Source: an uncultured Eubacteriales bacterium
GTDB lineage: Bacteria > Bacillota > Clostridia > Christensenellales > CALVMC01
Reading direction: 5' to 3'
DNA length: 64,000 bases
Assembly (NCBI GenBank): GCA_949296455.1
Contig: CASFOZ010000007.1
Coordinates: forward strand, 1-64,000
Position numbers and translations under genes: made by a program. Under the pieces are notes generated by a model. The model was given only the letters and a program-made list of their open reading frames with translations. It ran no database searches and was not told the origin of the DNA. Positions 52,485 to 62,533 of the stretch are shown piece by piece; position 1 is the first letter of the stretch; every line of letters starts with the position of its first letter.

Positions 52485-54194
52485 CTACTGTTTTTTATAA
52501 ACTTTGAGACCTATACTGTTAAGAAGAGGTATCATACCGTAAATGGGGTCTTTATCTTTCTGTTTCAAAACATCGTCGAGTTCAATCCAATGGACGATAT
52601 AAGGAGAAGTTTTCTTTTCGAGATTTTTTTCTTTTCCGTATTTCCAGTCGTTAGCAACCTTTTCGTTTACCCATCTCTCGTGTTCCATACGGGCAAGTTT
52701 TTCGACTTCTTCTTCCGTGAAATATTTTATTTCGTTAAAAGGAAGTTCTTTGTCGGAATAAAAATACCCCAAAGTTTCAAGTTTATAAGCATAGGTTTTA
52801 GCCTGAGCGATATTATCGAGTTTATATTGAAGGTCTAAATTTTCCCAACTTTCCATTCTTGGAAGCAAAGTGACATTGTTGTCCTTTTGATTTTTAATAT
52901 AATTTTCGTGTATTTTTTTCGCTATATTCTGAAGATTTATAAAAAGCTGTGAAGATTCGCTTAATTTAACTCTTTTTGCCGTTTTCTGAATATCGCAAGA
53001 GATATCGATATTATCGAATAAACTTTTGATATTTATTGTAGAACAAATTTTGCCGCTCTTTTTTCCTGCATATTCCTCGTCGTATTCCGATGCGAAATGA
53101 TATACGAAATTAAGACTGTCGTCATTTAAATCTATATCGTAATCCATAGGAGCAACGGCGTTTTTACTTTTCTTTCCGTAAGGGATTCTGTTCCAGTCCT
53201 GAAGTTCGTCGCAAAGGATAAGCAAATATCCCATAGGGTGAAGTTCTGCGTTAAGAACGGGAAAGTTAAGGCTTTTTATAAGATTGTGCGGATAATAGTT
53301 ATGAAGAAGCACCGCAGCGGCAGAATCCACAATAAGATTGAAAAAGAAAGAAGGATTGAGATTTGCCTTCTGAATTATGAAATAATACCATTTAAGAATG
53401 GTAAGAGCGCTGAAATAACCGTGGTCGGTAAAACCGGATTTTTGCATTCTTTCGATATTCTGTTTAAGCCTTTCGTTAATCATAGAAAGGTCGATACCCA
53501 AATTTTTATGAAAATTTTCGGCAATTAAATTCAACGGATTTAAAAGTTCTTCGGGAGCAAACTCGGGATAATCGTTTTTGAAAGAAGCGGAAATTTTATC
53601 TACCGAAATAATTTCCGGAAGTTTAATAAATTCGTCGAAATCGTAAATTTCCACTTTTGCAAGAAATTTTTTTTCATTGTTATCGTTAAAGCCGTTCAGA
53701 AAATTTATATACTGTTTAATCTGTTCGTTGATAATTTCAAAAGGATAACCGATATCGTGAAGAAGGGATATTATTCCCCATCTGACGAAGAAATCGTCTT
53801 TTTCGTTATCGTAATAATTTTTGGAAGTATCGAAAAATTTTTCTTTAAAAATATTTCTGAACCTGTCGTTGCTTTCGTAAATAGCCATACCCAAAGCAAA
53901 GATATAAACCGAGTGAGTATAATGGTCTCTGAGTTTATCTAAAAGAGAACCTGCAAGTTGTTCATAGGAACACATCGTGTCGATAAGACCTACAAAACTT
54001 CCGTCGTTGTTTTTATTTTCGATATACTTGAATGTTTCGAAAAAAGCAAGTATTACGTCGTAAGCGTCTTCTCTTCTACCCGTTTCGATAAACTTCATCA
54101 AAGTTTTTTTGATAAGTTTTTTATTTTCCGAATTGGAAGCCGCAATAAAATCATCGTCGATAAATCTATTAACAAAAACATTTAATTTTGACAT
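52485..54194 (-). CDS. HD-type phosphohydrolase-like protein with a C-terminal RyR repeat
   Basis: A 569-aa soluble protein of unknown function. Residues about 80-335 resemble an HD fold: RDHYTHSVYIFALG (His91, His94), SLLHDIGYPFE (His146-Asp147), FTDHGYFSA (Asp257-His258) and LILCDELQDW (Asp329). A middle stretch (about 335-490) has no recognised motif. Residues 493-569 match a ryanodine-receptor-type RyR repeat: EEEVEKLARMEHERWVNEK, DWKYG, KKTSPYIVHW and IPLLNSIG. No signal or membrane segment. It is monocistronic with an extended -10 promoter. Catalysis and ligand are unproven. Confidence 0.7.
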   Translation of the reverse strand: MSKLNVFVNRFIDDDFIAASNSENKKLIKKTLMKFIETGRREDAYDVILAFFETFKYIENKNNDGSFVGLIDTMCSYEQLAGSLLDKLRDHYTHSVYIFALGMAIYESNDRFRNIFKEKFFDTSKNYYDNEKDDFFVRWGIISLLHDIGYPFEIINEQIKQYINFLNGFNDNNEKKFLAKVEIYDFDEFIKLPEIISVDKISASFKNDYPEFAPEELLNPLNLIAENFHKNLGIDLSMINERLKQNIERMQKSGFTDHGYFSALTILKWYYFIIQKANLNPSFFFNLIVDSAAAVLLHNYYPHNLIKSLNFPVLNAELHPMGYLLILCDELQDWNRIPYGKKSKNAVAPMDYDIDLNDDSLNFVYHFASEYDEEYAGKKSGKICSTINIKSLFDNIDISCDIQKTAKRVKLSESSQLFINLQNIAKKIHENYIKNQKDNNVTLLPRMESWENLDLQYKLDNIAQAKTYAYKLETLGYFYSDKELPFNEIKYFTEEEVEKLARMEHERWVNEKVANDWKYGKEKNLEKKTSPYIVHWIELDDVLKQKDKDPIYGMIPLLNSIGLKVYKKQ

Positions 54195-54210
54195 AATTCA
54201 CCTAATCAGT

Positions 54211-54240
54211 ATTATAACATATTAATTATAATTTTTACAA
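54211..54240 (-). promoter_or_regulatory. Promoter of the HD-RyR gene
   Basis: TTGTAA (54235-54240) and TATAAT (54211-54216) are separated by 18 bases, with an extended TG (TGTTATAAT). The ATG is 16 bases from the -10 box, so the leader is short; AGGTG is the ribosome-binding site. Confidence 0.75.
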
Positions 54241-54334
54241 TACTTTATAATAAATTAAAATTTAAAAAAGACCTGATAATAGTTAAATTAAAAAAGCCAA
54301 AACTCAATATAAAAATCAAATCGATATAACCAAA

Positions 54335-54366
54335 TAAAAAACCGCAATATAAATTGCGGTTTTTTA
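54335..54366 (-). terminator. Terminator of glmS
   Basis: A 9-bp stem AACCGCAAT/ATTGCGGTT (54340-54348 with 54353-54361) flanked by A and T tracts on both sides. It lies 70 bases after the glmS stop. The symmetrical design would stop transcription from either side. The bases between it and the HD-RyR promoter are plain AT-rich sequence. Confidence 0.88.
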
Positions 54367-54436
54367 TGTATATGTTGACTTATTTATAAAATCTATTTAG
54401 AGTTTTGAATTTACAATAAAACAATTAATTGCAAAC

Positions 54437-56218
54437 TTATTCCACGGTAACGGATTTTGCAAGGTTACGTGGTTTATCCGCATCGAGTCCTTTGATTTTT
54501 GCGGTATAGTAGGCAAATAACTGCAAAGGAACGACTGCCGCTACCGTCGGAAATTTCCCGCCGTTTACGATAATGATATCGTCGGAAATATCTTTAAAAC
54601 GAGCCTCAACTTCCAAAGTGGAAAGCACGACTACTTTTGCCCCTCTTGCCCTGACCTCGCATACTGCGTTGACTATTTTGTCTACCATATCGGATTTTGT
54701 CACTATGGCAACTACAAGAGCGTTTTTATCCATAAGAGCGATAGTTCCGTGTTTAAGTTCCCCTGCCGCATAACCTTCGCTCGATATATAGGTAATTTCC
54801 TTAAATTTCAGCGAACCTTCCTCGGCAAGCGGATAATCCCTGCCCCTTCCTATAAAGAAAACGCTTTTTATATCCCTATACTTTTCCGCAAGGATACTGA
54901 CATTCTGTTTTTCGAGATACTCGCTTATTCTGTTTGTTTCGAGAAGAAGTTCGGAACAGACTTCGTCGAAAAGTTCGTTATTTCCGTCGCCTTTTGCAAA
55001 ACCTGCCGCAAACAGCGTAAGCAAGGCAACCTGACAACAATATGCTTTTGTGGACGCAACTGCAATCTCCGGACCGGCTTTGGTATATAAAGACTTATCG
55101 GCAATATGGGTAATACTCGAATTTTCCACATTGGTTATTGCAAGGCAATATGCGCCGCATTCTTTTGCCGCTTTCAATGCTTCTAAAGTATCGGCAGTCT
55201 CGCCGCTCTGAGTAATGAACACTGCAAGAGAATTTTTATCGCAAAGCCTTGTATCGTATCTGAACTCGCTTGCAAGAGAGGAAGTAACTTTTATCTTTGA
55301 CCAATTTTCGATATAACTTTCAGCAGCCCTGCCTGCGTTATATGCCGTTCCGCAGCCTATAATGTATATATGATTGAATTTTTTGTTTTTCAAAAAATCC
55401 GTTATATCATTATTAGAAGTTACCGTTCTGTTGACCGAGGCGGGAATTTCGTAAATTTCTTTAAGCATATAACTTTCAAAGCCGGAAAGTTCGCTGTCCG
55501 AACTTTCGGCTTCGATATTTTTAATTTCGATTTTGAGTTTGTTTCCGTAAAAATCGGTAAGTTCGGCTTTGTCGTCTTTGATTTGAAGAACTTCGCCGCT
55601 CTTTAAAATATGAACCTTTTTTGTATATTCCAATAACGCCGGAATATCGCTTGCTATATAAAAGCCGCTTTTTGCAAAGCCTACGATTAAAGGACTGTTT
55701 TTTCTTGCGCAGATAATTTCGTTGACGCCCCGTGCAATAACAGCAATGGCAAACGAACCTTCGAGTTTGTTTACCGCATAAAGAACTGCGTCGATTAACT
55801 CGGTACCCGACGAATACTTACTGTCTATAAGTTTTGCGATAACTTCGGTATCGGTATCGGAATTGAATTTATACCCTTTATTTTTCAGTTTGTCTTTAAG
55901 GTACTGATAATTTTCTATAATGCCGTTATGAACTACAGCAATATCGCCCGAAGTATGAGGATGAGAATTCTCGTCGGAAGGTTTTCCGTGAGTTGCCCAT
56001 CTTGTGTGAGCGATACCGCAACAGGATTTTACGGAAAAGTCCACAGCGCACTCAAGCTGAGAAACCCTGCCTGCTTTTTTTACGACATAAAGGCTATTAT
56101 CATCGCAGTTCAAAGCGATACCTGCGCTGTCGTAGCCACGGTATTCCTGTTTTTTTAATCCTTTTATAAGTATCGGAGCAGCGTCCGATTTACCTATATA
56201 TCCGAATATTCCGCACAT
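54437..56218 (-). CDS. glmS: Glutamine-fructose-6-phosphate aminotransferase (isomerizing)
   Basis: Makes glucosamine-6-phosphate for peptidoglycan and other amino sugars. The N-terminal glutaminase starts CGIFGYIG with the catalytic N-terminal Cys, and has HTRWATHGKPSDENSHPH and DTEVIAKLI. Two SIS domains follow (IIGCGTAYNAG and FIGRGRDYPLAEEGSLKFKE), and the protein ends KNLAKSVTVE. I start at 56218 (593 aa) because Cys must be residue 2 and GAGGAG precedes it; a GTG start upstream would include the ribosome-binding site. There is no room for a glmS ribozyme. Confidence 0.97.
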   Translation of the reverse strand: MCGIFGYIGKSDAAPILIKGLKKQEYRGYDSAGIALNCDDNSLYVVKKAGRVSQLECAVDFSVKSCCGIAHTRWATHGKPSDENSHPHTSGDIAVVHNGIIENYQYLKDKLKNKGYKFNSDTDTEVIAKLIDSKYSSGTELIDAVLYAVNKLEGSFAIAVIARGVNEIICARKNSPLIVGFAKSGFYIASDIPALLEYTKKVHILKSGEVLQIKDDKAELTDFYGNKLKIEIKNIEAESSDSELSGFESYMLKEIYEIPASVNRTVTSNNDITDFLKNKKFNHIYIIGCGTAYNAGRAAESYIENWSKIKVTSSLASEFRYDTRLCDKNSLAVFITQSGETADTLEALKAAKECGAYCLAITNVENSSITHIADKSLYTKAGPEIAVASTKAYCCQVALLTLFAAGFAKGDGNNELFDEVCSELLLETNRISEYLEKQNVSILAEKYRDIKSVFFIGRGRDYPLAEEGSLKFKEITYISSEGYAAGELKHGTIALMDKNALVVAIVTKSDMVDKIVNAVCEVRARGAKVVVLSTLEVEARFKDISDDIIIVNGGKFPTVAAVVPLQLFAYYTAKIKGLDADKPRNLAKSVTVE

Positions 56219-56240
56219 AAAACTCCTCACCCTATAATAT

Positions 56241-56302
56241 TCGGAAAGCGGTTAAACGCAACCGCTTTTCCATAATTTATTACGGTTAAACAGAAAAATC
56301 AA
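56241..56302 (-). promoter_or_regulatory. glmS promoter with a hairpin at the start of the transcript
   Basis: TTGATT (56297-56302) and TAAATT (56274-56279) are 17 bases apart, just after the purB stop. The predicted RNA begins with an 11-bp stem plus one bulged A (about 56242-56252 with 56259-56270), loop GCGTTT. The stem has no T run after it, so it is not a terminator; it may protect the mRNA 5' end. Confidence 0.5.
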
Positions 56303-56303
56303 A

Positions 56304-57734
56304 TTAAACCTTAATGTCTGCTTTTGATTTTTCGAATTTTTCTTTTTTAAGAATAGGCTCTACTTCTCTTTTAACGAAATTTTCCGTCTGTTCGACGCTT
56401 CTTCCGATAAAGTTTTCGGCTTTCATTACGCTGTCAAGAAGACCTTTTACGGAAGAGAACTCACTGTCGTTTTTAATAAGTTCTATAAGGTTGTTATCGA
56501 GTCCTTCCTGCTTGACTCTTTTTGAAGCTTCCATAGAATGAACCCTTATTCTTTCGTGCAATTTCTGTCTGTCGCCACCTGCCTGTGTAGCTTTCATTAA
56601 AATTGTTTCCGTCGCCATAAAAGGAAGTTCTGCGTCTATGTTTCTTTTTATTATCTTGTCATAAACGACGAGTCCGTCGGAGACATTTATATACAAGTCG
56701 AGAACGCCGTCAAGGGCAAGAAAAGCCTGAGATATAACTATACGCTTATTCGCCGAATCGTCCAAAGTTCTTTCAAACCATTGAGTGGAAGCGGTAACGG
56801 CGGCATTCATCGGAAGAGAAATTACATAACGGGCAAGAGAACCCATTCTCTCGCTTCTCATAGGATTTCTCTTGTAAGCCATAGCCGAACTTCCTATCTG
56901 AGATTTTTCGAAAGGTTCTTCCATTTCTTTTCTGCTCTGCATAATACGGACGTCGTTACTGAACTTATATGCGCTCTGCGCAATAGAAGACAGAACGGAA
57001 AGCACATTGTAATCGATTTTTCTCGTATAAACCTGACTTGTTACGGCAAGTGCTTTTTTGAAACCCATTTTTTCGACGACCTTTTTTTCGAGTTCGTCAA
57101 CCTTTTTGCCGTCGCCGTTAAAAAGGGAAAGAAAACTTGCCTGTGTTCCCGTTGTACCCTTTACGCCACGAAGTTTAAGATTGTCGATAAGAAAAACGAG
57201 ATTTTCATAATCGATAAGCAAATCCTGAATATAAAGGCACATTCTTTTACCGAGAGTGGAAAGCTGAGCAGGTTGCAAATGAGTAAAAGAAAGTACGGGA
57301 AGATTTTTATATTTGACAGCGTTGTTTTTAAGATTATCGATAACGGTCAAAAGTTTGTTTTTAATGACGAGAAGGGCTTCTTTCATCATAATAATTTCGG
57401 CGTTATCGGTAACGAAGCAACTTGTTGCGCCCAAATGAATTATAGGTCCTGCCTTGACAGCCTGCTGCGAATAAGCGTAAATATGCGCCATAACGTCGTG
57501 TCTTACTTCCTTTTCACGGGCCTCTGCGACATCGAAATTGATATCGTCTTTATATTTTTTTAATTCGTCGACCTGTTCTTTTGTAATTTCAAGACCGAGT
57601 TCCATTTCTGACTCGGCAAGGGCAATCCAAAGTCTGCGCCATATTCCGTACTTGTTGTTATCGGAAAAAATACGCTGCATCTGTTTGCTTGCATATCTTG
57701 TACAAAGTGGATTAACATAAATATCTCTTTCCAT
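56304..57734 (-). CDS. purB: Adenylosuccinate lyase
   Basis: Cleaves SAICAR to AICAR and adenylosuccinate to AMP. The fumarase-superfamily helices carry ATSCFVTDNAEIIMMKEAL, SFTHLQPAQLSTLGKRM and the signature SSAMAYKRNPMRSERM. The 476-aa frame starts at 57734, where AGGAG lies 7 bases upstream; the longer frame would add 50 residues of basic sequence read across purA. It follows purA by 8 bases and ends the purine operon. Confidence 0.95.
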   Translation of the reverse strand: MERDIYVNPLCTRYASKQMQRIFSDNNKYGIWRRLWIALAESEMELGLEITKEQVDELKKYKDDINFDVAEAREKEVRHDVMAHIYAYSQQAVKAGPIIHLGATSCFVTDNAEIIMMKEALLVIKNKLLTVIDNLKNNAVKYKNLPVLSFTHLQPAQLSTLGKRMCLYIQDLLIDYENLVFLIDNLKLRGVKGTTGTQASFLSLFNGDGKKVDELEKKVVEKMGFKKALAVTSQVYTRKIDYNVLSVLSSIAQSAYKFSNDVRIMQSRKEMEEPFEKSQIGSSAMAYKRNPMRSERMGSLARYVISLPMNAAVTASTQWFERTLDDSANKRIVISQAFLALDGVLDLYINVSDGLVVYDKIIKRNIDAELPFMATETILMKATQAGGDRQKLHERIRVHSMEASKRVKQEGLDNNLIELIKNDSEFSSVKGLLDSVMKAENFIGRSVEQTENFVKREVEPILKKEKFEKSKADIKV

Positions 57735-57742
57735 AGAATCTC

Positions 57743-59014
57743 CTACAAAACGGCAATATTTTCTCTTGCGGGGCCGACTCCTGCATATTTTACTTTTACT
57801 TTTGTAACCTTTTCGATAAGGGCTATATACTTTTTCGCATTTTCGGGAAGGTCTGAAATTTTGCGTATTTTGGTAGTATCGCACATCCAGCCGTCTAATT
57901 CTTCATAAACCGGTTCCACCCTTTCCTGCTCTCTTGTCGACGGCATATAATCAATAATTTTACCGTCGAGTTTATAAGCTACGCAAACTTTGATTTTTTT
58001 AACATTGTCGAGTTTATCGATTTTGCATACGGCAAGTTCGGTAAATCCGTTTACGTCGGCGGCGTATTTAACGGTCTGTAAATCAAGCCAACCTAGTCTT
58101 CTCGAACGACCGGTTCTTGCGCCGAATTCATCGTCGACTTTGCTTCCGTCGCCACGGAACAGCGCAGCTTCCTCGTCTTCCATTTCCGTCGGAAACGGTC
58201 CTAATCCTACTGCGCTCGAAAAGGCTTTCATAACACCGACTATATTATCGAGAGATTTAACCGGTATCCCCGAAGATACGCAAGCGTAAGCCGCTACGGG
58301 ATTTGATGAAGTTACGAAAGGATAAATACCGAGGTCTATATCCTTCATAACGCCGAGTTGCCCCTCGAACAGAATATTCTTTTTTTCGTCAAGAAATTTA
58401 TGTATGAAACTTACCGGTTCGACTATTCTGTGCTTTAACTGTTTATACCAGAAATTACATTTTTCAAGCATATCCGAAACGCTTACTTCGTCATAACCGT
58501 TGATTTTAAGTTCTTTATTGATATATGCCAAAGCAATTTCCAAGCGCTCTTTAAGATAATCGCTGTCGCTTAAATCTTCCATACGGAGAGCTATTCTTCT
58601 TGCTTTGTCGGCATAAGCAGGTCCTATACCTCTTTTCGTAGTGCCTATACCGCCCTTTCCTTTTTCGGCAGCGGCGTCAATCATAATATGATAAGGCATG
58701 AGTATAACGGCTTTCGAACTTATGAAAAGACCGGAAGTGTCGACTTTGCATTTTTCAAGTTCGTTGAGTTCTTTTAATAGTTCGTCGGGATTGACTACCG
58801 TACCCGTCCCTACGATAACCTTGCATTTATCATAGAATATACCGCACGGAATAAGGTGAAGTTTGAATGCTCCCTTATCGTTGACAACGGTATGACCTGC
58901 GTTGTCACCGCCCTGAAATCTTACTATCAAATCGGCGTCCTGTGAAAGATAGTCGACCATTTTACCTTTACCTTCGTCGCCCCACTGAGCTCCTACAACA
59001 ACTTTAACAGACAT
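57743..59014 (-). CDS. purA: Adenylosuccinate synthetase
   Basis: GTP-dependent joining of IMP and aspartate, the first AMP-specific step. GAQWGDEGKGKMVDYL and GGDNAGHTVV (nucleotide and IMP binding), STTREQERVEPVY-like GDGSKVDDEFGARTGRSRRLGW and VGVGPARENIAV-like ends are consistent. The 423-aa length is normal. It is 9 bases downstream of purF and 8 before purB. Confidence 0.97.
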   Translation of the reverse strand: MSVKVVVGAQWGDEGKGKMVDYLSQDADLIVRFQGGDNAGHTVVNDKGAFKLHLIPCGIFYDKCKVIVGTGTVVNPDELLKELNELEKCKVDTSGLFISSKAVILMPYHIMIDAAAEKGKGGIGTTKRGIGPAYADKARRIALRMEDLSDSDYLKERLEIALAYINKELKINGYDEVSVSDMLEKCNFWYKQLKHRIVEPVSFIHKFLDEKKNILFEGQLGVMKDIDLGIYPFVTSSNPVAAYACVSSGIPVKSLDNIVGVMKAFSSAVGLGPFPTEMEDEEAALFRGDGSKVDDEFGARTGRSRRLGWLDLQTVKYAADVNGFTELAVCKIDKLDNVKKIKVCVAYKLDGKIIDYMPSTREQERVEPVYEELDGWMCDTTKIRKISDLPENAKKYIALIEKVTKVKVKYAGVGPARENIAVL

Positions 59015-59023
59015 AAAACACCT

Positions 59024-60448
59024 CTATTTTAAACGCAATTTATCTTTATCCTTACCGTCAACCGGCATGGGATATTTACCGTCGAAACAAGCCATACAAA
59101 ATCCCAAATCGGAAGAAGAACAGGCTTCTTTCAAATCTTCTATTTTCATATAACGGACGGAATCTGCTCCGAGTTCTTCGGCTATTTCCTTTTCCGTTCT
59201 GTTGTTCCCTATAAGTTCGTCATGAGTCTGCATATCGATACCGAAATAGCAAGGGTGCTTGATAATTGGAGAACATATCCTTAAATGAACCTCTTTTGCA
59301 CCCGCTTTTTTAAGCATGGTTACGATTTTTTTACTGGTTGTGCCTCTTACTATAGAATCGTCCAAAAGCACAAGTCTTTTCCCTTCGACATTGAATTTAA
59401 GGGCGTTCATTTTGACATCGACATATTTTTCTCTTGACTTCTGGTCGGGCTGAATAAAAGTTCTTCCCACATATCTGTTTTTAGTCAAGGCTTCGACATA
59501 AGGGATACCGCTTTCTTCTGCGTAACTTCTTGCGGCAACTACCGCACTGTCGGGAACGCCTGAAACGATATCTGCGTCGACGGGATATTTTTTTGCAAGA
59601 AGTCTTCCGCTTTTTTGTCTTGCGTCATAAACCGAACAGCCGTCGATAATAGAATCCGGTCTTGCAAAGTAAACATGTTCGAAAATACAAAGGGATTCCC
59701 TTTTCTTTTCCATATAAAAACTTACCGTTCCGTTTTTATCGGAAATAAGAATTTCGCCGGGTTTCATATCCCTTATAAATTCGGCTCTTACCGAATCGAG
59801 AGCGCATGTTTCGGAAGACACGATAATGTTATCGTCGAGTTTACCTAAACATAAAGGTCTTATTCCGTAAGAATCCCTTACTGCGATAAGCACGTCTTTT
59901 GTCATTATAAGAAGGGTAAAAGCCCCGATTAATTTTTCGGCTGCCATTTTTACCCCTTCAATCAAATCCTTATCGGAATATTTATTGATAAGAGCTGCGA
60001 TAACTTCGGTATCGATATTTGTCTGAAAAATAACTCCGTCTTTAATCAGTTCTTCTCTGAGCTGGTCGGAATTGACTATGTTACCGTTATGCGCAAGAGC
60101 GATTTTACCTCTTTTACCCGTAAAGACGAGAGGCTGACCGTTAAGAATATTGCTCGACCCCGTAGTGGAATATCTTACATGACCGATAGACACATTGCTT
60201 TTCGGAAAATTATTCAAAGAAAAATTTGAAAAGGCATAAGGAACAAGCCCCATACCTTTATGGTAAACTATACCGTCACCGTTTGAAACGGCAATACCGG
60301 CACTTTCCTGACCTCTGTGTTGAAGAGCGTAAAGTCCGTAAAAAACCATACTGCCCAAATCTTTTTTTGTAGGAGAATAAACGCCGAAAACGCCGCACTC
60401 CTCATTCATTGCATCAAACGGACATTTTCCTGTTCTTGAATAGTTCAT
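59024..60448 (-). CDS. purF: Amidophosphoribosyltransferase, Fe-S type
   Basis: First committed purine step, forming phosphoribosylamine from PRPP and glutamine. A short propeptide (residues 1-17, ending NEE) precedes the catalytic Cys of [10 protein letters not shown], as in Bacillus PurF. The PRPP loop is [17 protein letters not shown]. Cysteines in [13 protein letters not shown] and [11 protein letters not shown] fit the oxygen-sensitive [4Fe-4S]-binding form. The length of 474 aa is normal. It overlaps purC by 4 bases. Confidence 0.97.
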   Translation of the reverse strand: MNYSRTGKCPFDAMNEECGVFGVYSPTKKDLGSMVFYGLYALQHRGQESAGIAVSNGDGIVYHKGMGLVPYAFSNFSLNNFPKSNVSIGHVRYSTTGSSNILNGQPLVFTGKRGKIALAHNGNIVNSDQLREELIKDGVIFQTNIDTEVIAALINKYSDKDLIEGVKMAAEKLIGAFTLLIMTKDVLIAVRDSYGIRPLCLGKLDDNIIVSSETCALDSVRAEFIRDMKPGEILISDKNGTVSFYMEKKRESLCIFEHVYFARPDSIIDGCSVYDARQKSGRLLAKKYPVDADIVSGVPDSAVVAARSYAEESGIPYVEALTKNRYVGRTFIQPDQKSREKYVDVKMNALKFNVEGKRLVLLDDSIVRGTTSKKIVTMLKKAGAKEVHLRICSPIIKHPCYFGIDMQTHDELIGNNRTEKEIAEELGADSVRYMKIEDLKEACSSSDLGFCMACFDGKYPMPVDGKDKDKLRLK

Positions 60449-61155
60449 TTGTCACCCATAAGTCTTTTGAGAACTTCGTTATAGGCGTCTTCGACTCCGC
60501 CGAGGTCTCTTCTGAATCTGTCCTTGTCGAGTTTTGTTTTTGTTTTGCTGTCCCAGAAACGACATGTATCGGGCGAAATTTCGTCCGCAAGAATAATCTG
60601 ACCCTTGTATCTTCCGAATTCGAGTTTGAAATCTACAAGTTCGATATTTATATCTTTGAGATAATCGCTTAAAATTTTATTGATTTTAAGGGAATATTCT
60701 TTTATTGTGTCGAGTTCCTTATCGGTTGCAAGTTCGATAGCCGCAATATGGTAATCGTTGATAATGGGGTCGCCCAAAGCGTCGTCCTTGTAACAAAATT
60801 CGAGAACGGTTTTTTTAAGTTTCGTTCCTTCTTCAAGACCCAATCTTTTCGAGAGACTGCCTGCCGCAATATTTCTGACAATAACTTCTATGGGAACGAT
60901 TTTAACCTTTTTGACATAGGTTCTTCTGTCGTCTATTTCCTCGACGAAGTGAGTGGGAATACCTTTCGATTCCAGCAATTTAAAAAGGAAATTGCTTACT
61001 TTGTTGTTTACGACGCCCTTTCCCGTAATTGTTCCTTTTTTAAGACCGTTGAAAGCGGTAGCGTCGTCTTTATAATCGACGATAACAATATCGTCGTTAT
61101 CGGTTGCCCACACTTTTTTTGCTTTGCCCTCGTAAAGCTGTTCAAGCTGTTTCAT
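60445..61155 (-). CDS. purC: SAICAR synthetase
   Basis: Joins CAIR and aspartate to SAICAR. The motifs are [10 protein letters not shown] at the start, [35 protein letters not shown] and [16 protein letters not shown]. The start at 61155 (236 aa) has AGGAG upstream and gives the standard N-terminus; the longer frame to 61200 adds an unconserved leader. It opens the purC-F-A-B operon. Confidence 0.96.
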   Translation of the reverse strand: MKQLEQLYEGKAKKVWATDNDDIVIVDYKDDATAFNGLKKGTITGKGVVNNKVSNFLFKLLESKGIPTHFVEEIDDRRTYVKKVKIVPIEVIVRNIAAGSLSKRLGLEEGTKLKKTVLEFCYKDDALGDPIINDYHIAAIELATDKELDTIKEYSLKINKILSDYLKDINIELVDFKLEFGRYKGQIILADEISPDTCRFWDSKTKTKLDKDRFRRDLGGVEDAYNEVLKRLMGDK

Positions 61156-61217
61156 AGAAATATCTCCTGAATTTAAAAAATTTTTGTTTTTAACATACAA
61201 CCTTTCGGCACTGAGAA

Positions 61218-61226
61218 ATTATATCA
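61218..61226 (-). promoter_or_regulatory. Extended -10 promoter of the purine operon
   Basis: TGATATAAT on the minus strand with a poor -35. A leader of about 55 bases follows before purC. I saw no purine riboswitch or clear PurR box in it. Confidence 0.55.
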
Positions 61227-61344
61227 TAATGCGCTGAAAAAAGAAAGCAATTACTTGTTATTGATATAATTTGTCAAAATCTGTAAATTTTATTTACTGT
61301 TAAAATAAGCCCGAATACCGATTTAAAACAGGTTTTTTACAGTA

Positions 61345-62523
61345 TCAATAAACCTTTTCGATATTTTCTTTTTTTGCCTGTTCCATAACCGCTTTTGCAA
61401 CAGCCTTTGAAACTCTCTCGTCGAAAGCGGAGGGAATAATATAATCTGCACTGAGTTCTTTATCCGAAATCAAAGAGGCAATCGCAACGGAAGAAGCGAG
61501 TTTCATTCCTTCGGTAATTTTACTTACCCTTGCATCGAGCGCTCCCCTGAAAAGACCGGGGAAAGCAAGTACGTTATTTATCTGATTAGGATAATCCGAC
61601 CTGCCCGTCCCTATAACGGCTGCGCCGCCTTTTACTGCGTCGTCATAAGAAATTTCAGGTTCGGGGTTAGCCATCGGAAAAACTATTGCGCCCTTTTTCA
61701 TCCCCGCAACCATATCGGAAGTCAAAAGTTTCGGCGCTGAAACGCCTATAAAGACATCGGAATTTTGCAAAGCTTCTTTAAGGGAATATTCTTTGCACTG
61801 TTTATTTGTAATTTCCGAAAGTTCCTTGGCAAGAAAATTATAACTTTCGGATTTGTTTTTCGTCAGAATACCTTTACTGTTGAAACAGAATATTTCCTTT
61901 ACTCCGAAATTGAGAAGCATTTTGACGATAGAACTTCCTGCAGCGCCCGTACCGCTTACCGTTACGGTAATATCTTCCTTCTTTTTTCCCACTACTTTAA
62001 GAGCGTTAATCAATGCTGCGACGGTGACTATCGCAGTACCGTGCTGGTCGTCGTGGAATACGGGAATATTGAGTTCTTTAATGAGCGTCCTTTCTATTTC
62101 CACGCAGCGTGGCGCCGAAATATCTTCCAAGTTTATTCCGCCGAAAGCCGGAGCTATTGCTTTGCATATTGCGATTATTTCCTTAGGGTCTTTAGTGTTA
62201 AGACAAATCGGAACGGCATCTATTGCCGCAAATCTTTTGAAAAGAACCGCCTTTCCTTCCATAACCGGAAGCCCTGCTTCGGGGCCTATATCCCCTAATC
62301 CCAAAACGGCAGTGCCGTCGGTCACGACTGCAACGCTGTTGCCTTTCCAAGTGTAGTCGTAAACTTTCGACTTGTCTTTGGAAATTATTCTGCAAGGTTC
62401 TGCAACGCCCGGGGTGTATGCAAGGGATAAATCCTTTCTCGTTTCGAGAGGAACTTTAAGTTCTACCGAAAGTTTTCCTTTCCATTCTTTGTGTTTCTTT
62501 TCTGCTTCTTCGTAAATGTTCAT
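61345..62523 (-). CDS. NAD(P)-dependent malic enzyme
   Basis: Oxidative decarboxylation of malate to pyruvate. The short bacterial type (392 aa) has SLAYTPGVAEPCR, GTAVLGLGDIGPEAGLPVMEGKAVLF, PVFHDDQHGTAIVTVAALINAL (metal Asp residues) and a Rossmann loop VSGTGAAGSS. The start at 62523 (AGAGG upstream) replaces a longer frame of 19 extra residues. It follows fumC by 10 bases, so fumarate-malate-pyruvate is encoded as a unit. NAD versus NADP preference is not decidable by eye. Confidence 0.94.
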   Translation of the reverse strand: MNIYEEAEKKHKEWKGKLSVELKVPLETRKDLSLAYTPGVAEPCRIISKDKSKVYDYTWKGNSVAVVTDGTAVLGLGDIGPEAGLPVMEGKAVLFKRFAAIDAVPICLNTKDPKEIIAICKAIAPAFGGINLEDISAPRCVEIERTLIKELNIPVFHDDQHGTAIVTVAALINALKVVGKKKEDITVTVSGTGAAGSSIVKMLLNFGVKEIFCFNSKGILTKNKSESYNFLAKELSEITNKQCKEYSLKEALQNSDVFIGVSAPKLLTSDMVAGMKKGAIVFPMANPEPEISYDDAVKGGAAVIGTGRSDYPNQINNVLAFPGLFRGALDARVSKITEGMKLASSVAIASLISDKELSADYIIPSAFDERVSKAVAKAVMEQAKKENIEKVY

Positions 62524-62533
62524 ATAAAACCTC

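Noticed and set aside
56242-56270. Hairpin between purB and glmS as a terminator
   Set aside because: No T run follows it on the minus strand, and it lies downstream of a good promoter.
61156-61344. Purine riboswitch or PurR operator before purC
   Set aside because: The transcribed leader is only about 55 bases, too short for the riboswitch, and I could not find a PurBox-like pair.
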